Positions 1 through 7,545 of a stretch of DNA of 43,590 nucleotides are shown here, in pieces. The stretch is taken from positions 1 to 43,590 of the forward strand of contig JACRCW010000117.1 of NCBI GenBank assembly GCA_016218805.1, given 5' to 3'. Numbering within the stretch: the first letter of the stretch is position 1; each line of letters starts with the position of its first letter. The stretch is from Deltaproteobacteria bacterium (GTDB lineage Bacteria; Myxococcota; JACRCW01). The position numbers and the translations under genes were made by a program. The notes below the pieces were generated by a model, which made no database searches, was not told where the DNA came from, and saw nothing but the letters and a program-made list of their open reading frames with translations.

Positions 1-1
1 G

Positions 2-76
2 CTGGTGCGGGTGATTGACTCGTGCCTGGGCAACCGCCTGACCAACGTCATGCTGACCTCCCCCACCTCCACGTGA
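2..76 (+). CDS. C-terminal end of an unidentified protein (partial)
   Basis: The window opens inside a gene. The second frame is open from the first bases to a TGA at 74-76 and gives 24 residues beginning LVRVIDSCLGNRLTNVM. It ends 12 nt before the first TolR-like gene, so it is probably the preceding member of the same operon. The fragment is too short to assign. In this context it could be the tail of another envelope or motility component, but that is a guess from position only. Confidence 0.5.
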   Translation: MVRVIDSCLGNRLTNVMLTSPTST

Positions 77-88
77 TCCGGGTGCACC

Positions 89-763
89 ATGTCCATGATT
101 GACCCCACAGTTGCCTACGGGCGCCCGGACCTGCACCAGGGGATCCTGGAGCCCGGACACCGCGTGGGACCGCGGCTCAAGAAGTCCAAGGTGTTTGGCA
201 CCGGCGGCCACAAGTCCAAGAGCGGCTACGCGGACCTGATGCTGACGCCCATGGTGGACATGTTCACGCTGCTGGTGGTGTACCTGATCCAGCAATTCAG
301 CTCCACGGGCGAGATCCTGCACATGAGCAAGGATCTGGTGATGCCCACCGCCAAGCACGGCAAGGACATGGACCTGCTGCCGGTGGTGGCCATTTCCGGG
401 GACAGCATCATCATGGAGGGTGCGGCGGTGGCGGACATCAGTGACCTGGTGTCCGGGTCCAACCGTGATCCCAACTGGCTGATTCCCGGGCTGGAGGAGA
501 AGCTGCGGGACCTGCGGGAGCGTTACCTGGCCATCCGGCAGGGGGCGGCCCCCACGGAGACCAAGGGGTCCGACCCGACGACGTCCGTGAACATCCAGGC
601 GGACAAGGCGCTGCCGTTCCGCATCCTCAAGCGGGTCATGTACACCTGCCAGCAGGCGGGCTACGGCAACATCCACTTTGCGGTGGTGCAGGGTGGGGGT
701 GCGGCGGGCACCAGCGCCGAGGACCTCAACAAGCTCTTGCACGGCGGCGGGGATAGCCAGTAA
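89..763 (+). CDS. ExbD/TolR-family proton-channel subunit (first of three)
   Basis: A 224-residue protein with one membrane segment at about residues 50-70 (LTPMVDMFTLLVVYLIQQF). It carries the single buried Asp (D57) that in ExbD/TolR/MotB proteins takes part in proton flow. The N-terminus is basic and cytoplasmic, and the remaining ~150 residues would lie in the periplasm. A periplasmic TolR-like fold is suggested by the segment RILKRVMYTCQQAGYGNIHFAVV near the C-terminus. The gene is first in a TolR-TolQ-TolR-TolR set. A second in-frame ATG lies at 95, and the ribosome-binding site is weak, so either could be the start. By family knowledge it should form a complex with the TolQ-like protein encoded next and turn proton-motive force into movement of a partner. 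The partner is not known; Tol-Pal, TonB or gliding-motor roles are all possible. Confidence 0.88.
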   Translation: MSMIDPTVAYGRPDLHQGILEPGHRVGPRLKKSKVFGTGGHKSKSGYADLMLTPMVDMFTLLVVYLIQQFSSTGEILHMSKDLVMPTAKHGKDMDLLPVVAISGDSIIMEGAAVADISDLVSGSNRDPNWLIPGLEEKLRDLRERYLAIRQGAAPTETKGSDPTTSVNIQADKALPFRILKRVMYTCQQAGYGNIHFAVVQGGGAAGTSAEDLNKLLHGGGDSQ

Positions 764-901
764 ACGGGGTGGGCCGGTTGCCGTGAGGGAAGCCGGTGGG
801 GTGGAAGGCAGAGCCGCTCGGGGTGACGGGCCTGCCGCAAACGCAACGCAGGACACCCCGATCCGGTTCGTGTTCACGGCGTAGTTCTGCTGGAGGGATC
901 C

Positions 902-1606
902 ATGCACGGTGGCGGTGGCGGTGGTGGTTTCGTGGCCCAGATTGCGGAGTTCATCCGTGAGGGTGGCCCGGCCATGTACATCAACATCCTGTTCCTCGCG
1001 GTCGCCTTGGCGATCATCATCGAGCGGTTCGTCCAGCTCTTCTTCCGCTTCAACGTGAACGCCACGACGTTCATGACGCAGATTGAGAAGCTGATCCTGA
1101 CGAACAACCTGGAGCGCGCGGTGAAGCTGTGCAACAGCGCGCCCAACGCGGCGCTGCCGCGCGTGGTGAAGAGCGGCCTGTCGCGCGCCAACCGCGGCAC
1201 GGTGGCGGTGGCCTCAGCGCTTGAGGAGGCCATCATGGAGATCACGCCGTACCTGACCAAGCGGGTGCAGAGCCTGTGGTCGCTGGCGAACATTGCCACG
1301 CTGACGGGCCTCATTGGCACGGTGTTTGGGCTCATTGGCGCGTTCAAGGCGGTGGCGGTGGCGGCGCCGGACCAGCGGCAGACGGTGCTCACCAAGAGCC
1401 TGGCCGAGGCAATGAACAACACGGCGTTTGGTCTGACCATTGCCGTGGTGTGCATTGTCATGCACCTCATCCTGTCCGGCTTCTCCAAGAAGCTGCTGGA
1501 TGACGTGGAGTTCAACGCGCTCCGCCTGGAGAACCTGCTTGCACGCCGCGCGCAGGGCGAGTTGAACGCGGCCGAGGCGCCGGGCGCACGTCCGGCGGGC
1601 CAGTGA
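902..1606 (+). CDS. MotA/TolQ/ExbB-family proton-channel protein
   Basis: A 234-residue protein with the three-helix TolQ/ExbB plan: helix 1 at about 24-44, then a cytoplasmic loop, then helix 2 at about 126-150 (IATLTGLIGTVFGLIGAF) and helix 3 at about 172-195. The conserved small and Thr residues of helices 2 and 3 are present (TLTGLIGT; AMNNTAFGLT). The N-terminus begins with an unusual run of seven Gly after Met-His. The start has a good GGAGGG ribosome-binding site four bases upstream. It is the only TolQ-type gene among three TolR-type genes, so it presumably forms the pentameric channel used by all of them. The order resembles the AglRQS-type gliding-motor genes of Myxococcus in having one TolQ with more than one TolR, but residue identity with those cannot be judged here. 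Confidence 0.93.
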   Translation: MHGGGGGGGFVAQIAEFIREGGPAMYINILFLAVALAIIIERFVQLFFRFNVNATTFMTQIEKLILTNNLERAVKLCNSAPNAALPRVVKSGLSRANRGTVAVASALEEAIMEITPYLTKRVQSLWSLANIATLTGLIGTVFGLIGAFKAVAVAAPDQRQTVLTKSLAEAMNNTAFGLTIAVVCIVMHLILSGFSKKLLDDVEFNALRLENLLARRAQGELNAAEAPGARPAGQ

Positions 1607-1650
1607 TTCGCTGACGCTGGAAGGGATACCTCTTCTCGTCGGGGACAGGC

Positions 1651-2244
1651 ATGGAGCCGCGCACCACAGGAGAAACACCGCGGGTTGAGTCCGGCCAGGA
1701 GGCGCTGGACGCGGAGAACCTCATCCGCGGCCGGCGCACCCGGAAGGCCCATCCTCCTGAGATGGAGGTGGGCGAGCTCAACATCGTCCCGTACCTGGAC
1801 ATTGTCACCAACCTGGTGATGTTCCTGCTGCAGGCATCCGCCACGGCGGTGGCGTTGGGTGAGATTGCCACCAAGCTGCCAGCGACGGGCGGCGGCCCCA
1901 CAGGGGACACCACGCCGCCGCCGCCGGACCAGAAGCCGCCGCTGCGGCTGACCATTGTGATTGGCGAGAAGGGCTACACGGTGGCCGGCGCGGAGGCGGT
2001 CCTGCAGGGTGCGGGCGGGGGCACAGCGGAGGGTCCCACGCTGGGCAAGGTGAACAACGAGTACGACTTCATTGGCCTCACCAAGCTGCTGGTCAATGTG
2101 AAGAAGGCCTTTCCCAAGGAGACGCAGGCGTTTGTGGTGCCGGAGGACCAGGTCACGTACGGGTCCATTGTCTCCACCATGGATGCCATGCGTGAGAACG
2201 GGCCGGACCTGTTGTTCCCGGACGTGATGTTCGCGGGGTTCTGA
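1651..2244 (+). CDS. ExbD/TolR-family proton-channel subunit (second of three)
   Basis: A 197-residue protein with a basic N-terminal tail and one membrane segment at about 46-66 (NIVPYLDIVTNLVMFLLQ). The expected channel Asp is D50. It is followed by a Gly/Pro-rich linker (GGGPTGDTTPPPPDQKPP) and a periplasmic domain beginning with beta-like sequence (LRLTIVIGEKGYTV). The gene ends two bases before the next TolR-like start, so the two are surely co-transcribed and probably translationally coupled. The linker is longer and more proline-rich than in the first TolR-like protein, which suggests that the periplasmic domain reaches a different height or partner. Confidence 0.9.
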   Translation: MEPRTTGETPRVESGQEALDAENLIRGRRTRKAHPPEMEVGELNIVPYLDIVTNLVMFLLQASATAVALGEIATKLPATGGGPTGDTTPPPPDQKPPLRLTIVIGEKGYTVAGAEAVLQGAGGGTAEGPTLGKVNNEYDFIGLTKLLVNVKKAFPKETQAFVVPEDQVTYGSIVSTMDAMRENGPDLLFPDVMFAGF

Positions 2245-2246
2245 CC

Positions 2247-2882
2247 ATGGCCAACCCGACTGACCCCTCCGCCACGCCCTCCACCGCGCCCATGGTTGCG
2301 GCGGATGCGCCCATCACGGCGGAGGACGCCAGCGCGCTGGCCGCAGCCAAGGACCGCAAGAGGCGCCGCAAGCACAAGCGGCACGGTGGTCACGAGGAAC
2401 TCAACATCTATTCGATGTTGGACCTCATGACGATCATCCTGGTGTTCCTCATCAAGCAGTGGCAGTCCGACGTCATCACACTGTCTCCGGACGTCCAGCC
2501 GCCGGGGTCCACCATCACGGACAAGCCGTCCGAGTGCGTGCGCGTGTTCATCCAGAAGGACCGCATGCTGCTGGATGAGAAGGAAGTGGGCCGCATGCAG
2601 GACGGCGACGTGGCGCCGGACAGCGTGGACCCCAACAACCCGTTCCTCATCCCCGGGCTCAAGCGCGCCATGGAGGACAAGGCGGAGCAGTTCCTCAAGA
2701 TTGAGAACGCTGGCGGCGCCAAGTTTGAGGGCAAGTACGCCATTGTGGCGGACCGGAAGATTGCCTGGGCCATGCTCAAGAAGGTCATGTTCACCGCCGG
2801 CCAGGCCGCCGTGGTGGACCAGGATGGGCTGGAGCGCTCGTTTGGCGACGTCCGGCTCATCACCCGCAAGGCGAACGAATAA
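2247..2882 (+). CDS. ExbD/TolR-family proton-channel subunit (third of three)
   Basis: A 211-residue protein with a long (about 50-residue) Ala/Pro-rich then strongly basic cytoplasmic tail (KDRKRRRKHKRHGGHE). One membrane segment lies at about 52-72 (NIYSMLDLMTIILVFLIKQW) with the channel Asp at D59. The rest is periplasmic. 'PNNPFLIPGLKRAMEDKAEQ' here matches 'DPNWLIPGLEEKLRDLRER' in the first TolR-like protein, so these two are closer to each other than to the second. The gene begins two bases after the stop of the second TolR-like gene and ends the cluster. Three TolR-type proteins with one TolQ-type protein suggest alternative or mixed TolR dimers. Confidence 0.9.
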   Translation: MANPTDPSATPSTAPMVAADAPITAEDASALAAAKDRKRRRKHKRHGGHEELNIYSMLDLMTIILVFLIKQWQSDVITLSPDVQPPGSTITDKPSECVRVFIQKDRMLLDEKEVGRMQDGDVAPDSVDPNNPFLIPGLKRAMEDKAEQFLKIENAGGAKFEGKYAIVADRKIAWAMLKKVMFTAGQAAVVDQDGLERSFGDVRLITRKANE

Positions 2883-2910
2883 CGCAAGCAGCGGGGCGAA
2901 CCGGCCCTTC

Positions 2911-2987
2911 GGGAGGCCGAGCCTCCTGGCGAGGCGACGCAAATGCGTCATGCGCCCAGCGGCCTTTGGCAGGAGCCTCAGGCTCCC
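2911..2987. repeat. Imperfect inverted repeat of the 'GAGCCTCCTGGCGAG' type
   Basis: In the 253-bp gap between the TolR cluster and rpsO, 2911-2930 (GGGAGGCCGAGCCTCCTGGC) and 2968-2987 (GGCAGGAGCCTCAGGCTCCC) are reverse complements with four mismatches in 20. The same sequence family flanks the 42-bp repeats near 35.3-35.65 kb. It looks like a dispersed palindromic repeat. Either arm could also act in transcript termination or stability after the TolR genes, but there is no T-tract. Confidence 0.55.
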
Positions 2988-3128
2988 GGGGTTGTTGTTA
3001 CGCACCCATCAGGCGCGTGGCCGTTTGACGCCCCCGCTCCCGTCCGGTAGGCACCGCATCCCATTTCACGGCCCCCCGGAGGCCCGCCAAGGCCTGGCGG
3101 AAACCACCCCTGGGGATGCCGCCTGTCC

Positions 3129-3134
3129 AAGGAG
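3129..3134 (+). promoter_or_regulatory. Ribosome-binding site that fixes the rpsO start
   Basis: AAGGAG at 3129-3134 lies seven bases before the ATG at 3142 and only one base before the ATG at 3136. It therefore supports the start MAQLKEKK rather than MTMAQLKEKK. Confidence 0.7.
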
Positions 3135-3141
3135 CATGACC

Positions 3142-3411
3142 ATGGCCCAACTCAAAGAGAAGAAGGCGTTCATTGTCGAGCAGCACCGCCGTCACGAAAA
3201 GGACACCGGCTCGCCGGAGGTCCAGGTGGCCCTGCTGACCGACCGCATCACCCAGCTCACCGAGCACTTCAAGACGCACAAGAAGGACTTCCATTCGCGC
3301 CGAGGTCTGCTCATGCTGGTTTCCCAGCGCCGCAGCATGCTGGAGTACCTCAAGCGGACGGACTCCAAGCGGTACAAGGACCTCATCAGTCTCCTTGGCA
3401 TCCGCAAGTGA
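3142..3411 (+). CDS. rpsO: 30S ribosomal protein S15
   Basis: An 89-residue protein, the standard S15 length. The signature block is present (HEKDTGSPEVQVALLTDRI, LTEHFKTHKKDFHSRRGLL, LVSQRRSMLEYLKR). S15 binds 16S rRNA early in small-subunit assembly. It lies directly upstream of pnp, an arrangement known from E. coli and many other bacteria in which the two genes share a transcript and a hairpin between them is cut by RNase III. A hairpin is present in the corresponding place here. The codon use is strongly native. Confidence 0.98.
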   Translation: MAQLKEKKAFIVEQHRRHEKDTGSPEVQVALLTDRITQLTEHFKTHKKDFHSRRGLLMLVSQRRSMLEYLKRTDSKRYKDLISLLGIRK

Positions 3412-3424
3412 TTCCATGAGGAAC

Positions 3425-3456
3425 CCCGGCCGGGCCCCCCAAAAGGTCCGGCCGGG
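3425..3456 (+). terminator. Hairpin between rpsO and pnp
   Basis: A 12-bp stem (CCCGGCCGGGCC at 3425-3436 with GGTCCGGCCGGG at 3445-3456, one G-U pair) closes an 8-nt loop (CCCCAAAA). It is followed only by CCGTTTCT, a poor T-tract, so it may be a partial terminator or an RNA-processing hairpin. By analogy with the rpsO-pnp region of enterobacteria it is a candidate RNase III site for PNPase autoregulation; that part is inference. Confidence 0.6.
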
Positions 3457-3623
3457 CCGTTTCTGGGCAGCCCGGAGGTCCGCCCCAGCCAACGATGAAT
3501 GTGGAAGACGCGGCCCTGGCCCCGCCTTGTCGCCCTCATTCTTCGTTGCCTGGTCCCCCGGTGCCCACCGCCGCCGCGCGCGGATTCCGCGCGGCAGGGC
3601 AGTTACCCACACCGGAGAGAAAC

Positions 3624-5786
3624 ATGGCTGAAGGCATTTCCGTTCAGAAGGATCACAACTCCAAGCAGCACGCTTCCACCTCGCTCCGCCTGGGGAACGC
3701 AGTGTTTGCGTTTGATACCGGGCGCGTGGCCAAGCAGACGGCCGGCAGCGTCTGGGTGCAGTACGGTGACACCGTGGTGCTGGTCACCGCGGTGCAGGCC
3801 AAGCCGCGCGAAGGAATCGACTTCTTCCCGCTGACCGTGGAGTACCAGGAGAAGATGTACGCCGCGGGCAAGATCCCCGGCGGCTTCTTCAAGCGCGAGG
3901 CGCGCCCGCGTGACGCGGAGACGCTCAACGCGCGCATCACGGACCGCTCCATCCGCCCGCTGTTCCCCGAGGGCTTCAAGAACGACACGCAGGTCATCTG
4001 CACCGTCATGTCCCACGACGGCGACCACGACTCCGACATGATGGCGCTCAACGGCGCGTCCTGCGCGCTGCACATCAGTGACATCCCGTGGGCCGACAAG
4101 ACCGGTCCCATTGCCGGGGTGCGCGTGGGCCGCAAGCCGGACGGTTCCTTCATCCTCAACCCCACGCCGGCCGAAAAGGCGGCGTCTGACCTGGACCTGT
4201 TTGTGGCGGCGCACAAGGACGCCATTGTGATGGTGGAGGGCGGCGCGGCCGAGCTGGCGGAGGACATCCTCATTGAAGCGCTGTTGTTTGCGCACCGCTC
4301 CTGCCTGCCCATCATTGCGGCGATGGAGGACCTGCGTAAGAAGATTGGCAAGCCCAAGGTGCCGTACGCCCCGGCGGTCATCCCGGAGGACATCAAGAAG
4401 GCCGTGGCAGACGAGGCCAACACGCTGGGCCTCAAGGACGCGTTCCGCATCAAGGAGAAGCTGGCGCGCTACGCCAAGCGGCACGAGATCCACGCGGCCA
4501 TCAAGGAGAAGCTGAAGGATCGCTTTGTGGACAAGGCCAAGGCGGTGGACGAGGCGTTCCACGAGCTGGAATACACCATGATGCGCGCGCTGGTGCTGGA
4601 TGATTCGCGCCGGCTGGATGGGCGCACGTTCACGGAGATCCGGCCCATTGCGGTGGAGGTGGGCGTGCTGCCGCGCGCGCACGGTTCCGCCATCTTCACC
4701 CGCGGTGAGACGCAGGCGGTGGTGTCCTGCACGCTGGGCACCAAGGACGACGAGCAGAAGATGGACACGCTGCTGGGACAGTCCTGGAAGAAGTTCATGA
4801 TGCACTACAATTTCCCGCCGTATTCGGTGGGCGAGGTGCGCATGCTGCGCGGCTCGTCCCGGCGGGAGATTGGCCACGGCGCGCTGGCCGAGCGCGCGGT
4901 GGAGCGCATTGCGCCCAAGGACAACCCGGAGTTCCCCTACACGGTCCGCGTGGTGTCCGAGATCACCGAGTCCAACGGCAGCTCCTCCATGGCGAGCGTG
5001 TGCGGTGGCACGCTGGCTCTGATGGACGCGGGCGTGCCCATCAAGGCGCCGGCGGCGGGCATTGCCATGGGGCTCATCAAGGAGGGCAACAAGGTGGCCG
5101 TGCTCAGTGACATCCTGGGTGACGAGGACCACCTGGGCGACATGGACTTCAAGGTGTGCGGCACCGAGACGGGCATCACCGCCGTGCAGATGGACATCAA
5201 GATTGACGGCATGTCCCGCGAGTTACTGGAAAAAGCGCTGTACCAGGCGCGTGACGGCCGCAAGCACATCCTCAGCAAGATGACCGAGGTGATTGGCAAG
5301 CCGCGCGCGGACCTCAGCAAGTACGCGCCGCGCATCACGATGATCCGCATCAACCCGGACAAGATCAAGGACGTCATTGGCCCGGGCGGCAAGACCATCC
5401 GGGACATTGTGGAGAAGACCAAGGCAAAGATTGACATCAATGACGACGGGTCCATCTCCATTGCCAGCGTGGACGGGGAAGGCGTCAAGCGCGCCATCCA
5501 GATCATCCAGGACATCACGCAGGAGGCGGAGATTGGGAAGATCTACATGGGCACCGTGCGCAAGGTGGCCGAGTTTGGCGCGTTTGTGCAGATCTTCCCG
5601 GGCACGGATGGCCTGGTGCACATCAGCGAACTGGCCGACAAGCGCGTGGCCAAGGTCACCGACGTGCTGCAGGAGGGCGACGAGGTGGCGGTGAAGGTGC
5701 TGGCCGTGGAGCCCGGCACCGGCAAGATCAAGCTGTCCCGCAAGCAGGCCGTGGGCCACAAGGTGGGTGACGTGGTCAAGGGCTGA
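3624..5786 (+). CDS. pnp: Polyribonucleotide nucleotidyltransferase (PNPase)
   Basis: A 720-residue protein of normal PNPase length. It degrades RNA 3'-to-5' using phosphate. Domains in order: first RNase PH-like domain (LGNAVFAFDTGRVAKQ...; FFPLTVEYQEKMYAAGKIPGG), an all-helical linker, a second RNase PH-like domain with MHYNFPPYSVGE and GSSRREIGHGALAERA, a KH domain at about 568-625 (KIKDVIGPGGKTIRDI), and an S1 domain at about 633-705 (GTVRKVAEFGAFVQIF...GLVHISEL). The C-terminal tail after S1 is short. The ATG at 3624 is chosen because GGAGAG precedes it at proper spacing and the protein then begins just before the conserved domain. The frame is open 43 codons further upstream but that part is not PNPase-like. 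A clear hairpin follows the gene. Confidence 0.98.
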   Translation: MAEGISVQKDHNSKQHASTSLRLGNAVFAFDTGRVAKQTAGSVWVQYGDTVVLVTAVQAKPREGIDFFPLTVEYQEKMYAAGKIPGGFFKREARPRDAETLNARITDRSIRPLFPEGFKNDTQVICTVMSHDGDHDSDMMALNGASCALHISDIPWADKTGPIAGVRVGRKPDGSFILNPTPAEKAASDLDLFVAAHKDAIVMVEGGAAELAEDILIEALLFAHRSCLPIIAAMEDLRKKIGKPKVPYAPAVIPEDIKKAVADEANTLGLKDAFRIKEKLARYAKRHEIHAAIKEKLKDRFVDKAKAVDEAFHELEYTMMRALVLDDSRRLDGRTFTEIRPIAVEVGVLPRAHGSAIFTRGETQAVVSCTLGTKDDEQKMDTLLGQSWKKFMMHYNFPPYSVGEVRMLRGSSRREIGHGALAERAVERIAPKDNPEFPYTVRVVSEITESNGSSSMASVCGGTLALMDAGVPIKAPAAGIAMGLIKEGNKVAVLSDILGDEDHLGDMDFKVCGTETGITAVQMDIKIDGMSRELLEKALYQARDGRKHILSKMTEVIGKPRADLSKYAPRITMIRINPDKIKDVIGPGGKTIRDIVEKTKAKIDINDDGSISIASVDGEGVKRAIQIIQDITQEAEIGKIYMGTVRKVAEFGAFVQIFPGTDGLVHISELADKRVAKVTDVLQEGDEVAVKVLAVEPGTGKIKLSRKQAVGHKVGDVVKG

Positions 5787-5810
5787 GCAGGAAAAGCCCG
5801 GTGGGACCCG

Positions 5811-5848
5811 CCGCCCCGGTGCCGTGCGCGCTGCACGTGCCGGGGCGG
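5811..5848 (+). terminator. Probable terminator after pnp
   Basis: CCGCCCCGG at 5811-5819 pairs with CCGGGGCGG at 5840-5848. Inside, GTGC and GCAC can extend the structure. TGGTGTTTG follows. It lies between the convergent pnp and the phosphatase gene and could serve both. Confidence 0.6.
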
Positions 5849-5865
5849 TGGTGTTTGTGGGGGGG

Positions 5866-6708
5866 TCAGCTCCGGTCCGCCAGCGGGAGCGCGGCCAGCT
5901 TGCGCGCCGTGTCCGCCACGCGGTCCTTGAGCGCGGCGTGCACGTCCGCGGTGGCGCAGAACAGGCCGTGCGGGTGCTTGAGCCCCGCGTCGTAGCGCAC
6001 CGGGCCGCCCAGCAGGTCCGTCATGTGGCCGCCCGCTTCGCGCAGGATGGCTTCCGGGCCGCAGGTGTCCCACAGGCACGTGCGCGATGAACCGTTGATG
6101 TACGCGTGCGCCACGCCGGTGGCGATGAGCCCGATCTTCAGCCCCACGCTGCCCGAGGGGAACTCCGTCAGCGGGCCCAGGCCCGCCAGGATGCGCTCCA
6201 GCTTTTCACCGCGGTGGGACCGCGTCACCGCCACCACCAGGTGCTCCGGCTGCCCGCGCGGCACGTGCAGCGGCGTGCGCACGCCGTCCCGCTCCAGGAA
6301 CGCACCCAGCCCCCGCCCCGCCCAGAACAGCACGTCCAGCGCCGGCCGGTACACGGCCCCCACCACGGGGACGCCGTCCAGGCACAGGCCCACCATGCAC
6401 GCAAAATCATCCCCGCCCTTCACAAACTCCTTGGTCCCGTCCAACGGATCCACCATCCACACCCGCGCGCTTTTGCGCCACGCACCGTCGTCCGGCGTCT
6501 CCTCCGTGAGCAGCCCATCCGCTGGGAAACCGCGCGTAAGCTCCGCGCGGATGAACGCGTCGCACTCGCGGTCCGCCGCCGTCACCGGGCCCTCGTCGTC
6601 CGGCTTGTCCACCACGGAGAAGCCCGCCACGCGGTGCCGCAGCGTGATGGCCCCCGCCTCGCGGGCCAGCCGCGCCGCCCACTGCGCTTCGCGTTCGTAC
6701 GGCTCCAT
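5866..6708 (-). CDS. Inositol monophosphatase family protein, CysQ-like
   Basis: A 280-residue Mg2+-dependent phosphatase of the IMPase/FBPase superfamily. Metal site motifs are complete: the TEE motif (E69/E70), D87-P-L-D90-G-T (MVDPLDGTKEF) and WDTCGPEAIL with D214. The extension DGTKEF and the WDTCGPEA block are typical of CysQ / 3'(2'),5'-bisphosphate nucleotidases, which remove the PAP by-product of sulfate assimilation. Inositol phosphatase activity cannot be excluded. The ATG at 6708 is preferred because AAAGGG precedes it by three bases; a GTG four codons upstream (6720) is also open. It may be co-transcribed with the deoxynucleoside kinase upstream (73-bp gap). Confidence 0.88.
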   Translation of the reverse strand: MEPYEREAQWAARLAREAGAITLRHRVAGFSVVDKPDDEGPVTAADRECDAFIRAELTRGFPADGLLTEETPDDGAWRKSARVWMVDPLDGTKEFVKGGDDFACMVGLCLDGVPVVGAVYRPALDVLFWAGRGLGAFLERDGVRTPLHVPRGQPEHLVVAVTRSHRGEKLERILAGLGPLTEFPSGSVGLKIGLIATGVAHAYINGSSRTCLWDTCGPEAILREAGGHMTDLLGGPVRYDAGLKHPHGLFCATADVHAALKDRVADTARKLAALPLADRS

Positions 6709-6780
6709 GGACCCTTTCACCCCCCACCCAGCGACTGGCGTCGCCGACCTCCCCCCGTCGTGGCCGACGGGTGGAGGTGT

Positions 6781-7413
6781 TCATGCATGCAGGAATGCTG
6801 AGACTTCGTCCAGGAACTTCTCCTTGCCCTCACCGCTGCGGATGTCTGACTGGCTCACGTCAAACCGCATCACTTCCACGCCATACTTGCTGCGGCATAC
6901 CTGCGGGAAGGTGGCGTAATAGTGGTTCAGCCCCGTCAGGAAATCCCCGGGAATGCCCTGCTCCTCCGGACGCCCGCGGGACTGGATGCGCCCCAACAGC
7001 GTCTCCACGCTGCCCACGTCCAGAAAGACAATCTTGTCCGGCAACACCAGGTCCCGGTTCAGGCGGTGGAAGTACTCAAAGTACAGTTCCAGCTCCTTGT
7101 CCTGCATGTGCCCCAGCCCGTGCAGGTACTTGGCAAAAACCTCCGGGTCCTCGTACAGCGTGCGGTCCTGGATGCAACTCTTGTCCACGTGGCGGATGAT
7201 CTCATGGTGCTCCGCGCGCCGGATGAGGAACTCCAGTTGCAGCGTGAAGCTCCACCGCCGCATGTCCGCGTAATAGTCCTTGAGGAACCGGTTATCGACG
7301 ACGGGCTCGTCAAACAGCTCGTAACCGAACTTCTGCGAGATCATCTTGGCCGCCGTGGTCTTGCCGGTGCCGATGTTGCCCGCCATGGCAATGAACCGCT
7401 TCTTCTCCACCAT
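6781..7413 (-). CDS. Deoxynucleoside kinase (dGK/dAK/dCK family)
   Basis: A 210-residue salvage kinase that phosphorylates deoxynucleosides. Visible motifs are the P-loop GNIGTGKTT at residues 12-20, the catalytic Glu in FDEPV (E36), QDRTLYED (D83-R84, the DRS/ERS motif) and the lid RGRPEEQGI. The length is typical for bacterial deoxyadenosine/deoxyguanosine kinases. The start ATG at 7413 is supported by GGAGG eight bases upstream. The frame stays open far upstream but only as antisense of the neighbouring dehydrogenase, so that extension is rejected. Substrate choice (dA, dG or dC) cannot be read from the sequence. Confidence 0.9.
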   Translation of the reverse strand: MVEKKRFIAMAGNIGTGKTTAAKMISQKFGYELFDEPVVDNRFLKDYYADMRRWSFTLQLEFLIRRAEHHEIIRHVDKSCIQDRTLYEDPEVFAKYLHGLGHMQDKELELYFEYFHRLNRDLVLPDKIVFLDVGSVETLLGRIQSRGRPEEQGIPGDFLTGLNHYYATFPQVCRSKYGVEVMRFDVSQSDIRSGEGKEKFLDEVSAFLHA

Positions 7414-7545
7414 CCGCCGCCTCCGTGCCCGGACGTCCTGAATCACCCGGGGCGCGGGCGCGCGCAAGGGGCGGGGCCAGGGGGTTGACGCGGGTGGGGG
7501 TGCCGGGGCACCCGTGACGACGACGGGCTCACCCGGGAGGGCGCC

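Noticed and set aside
3603..5132. 509-residue minus-strand frame opposite pnp
   Set aside because: Shadow of pnp; low-complexity His/Arg/Leu composition.
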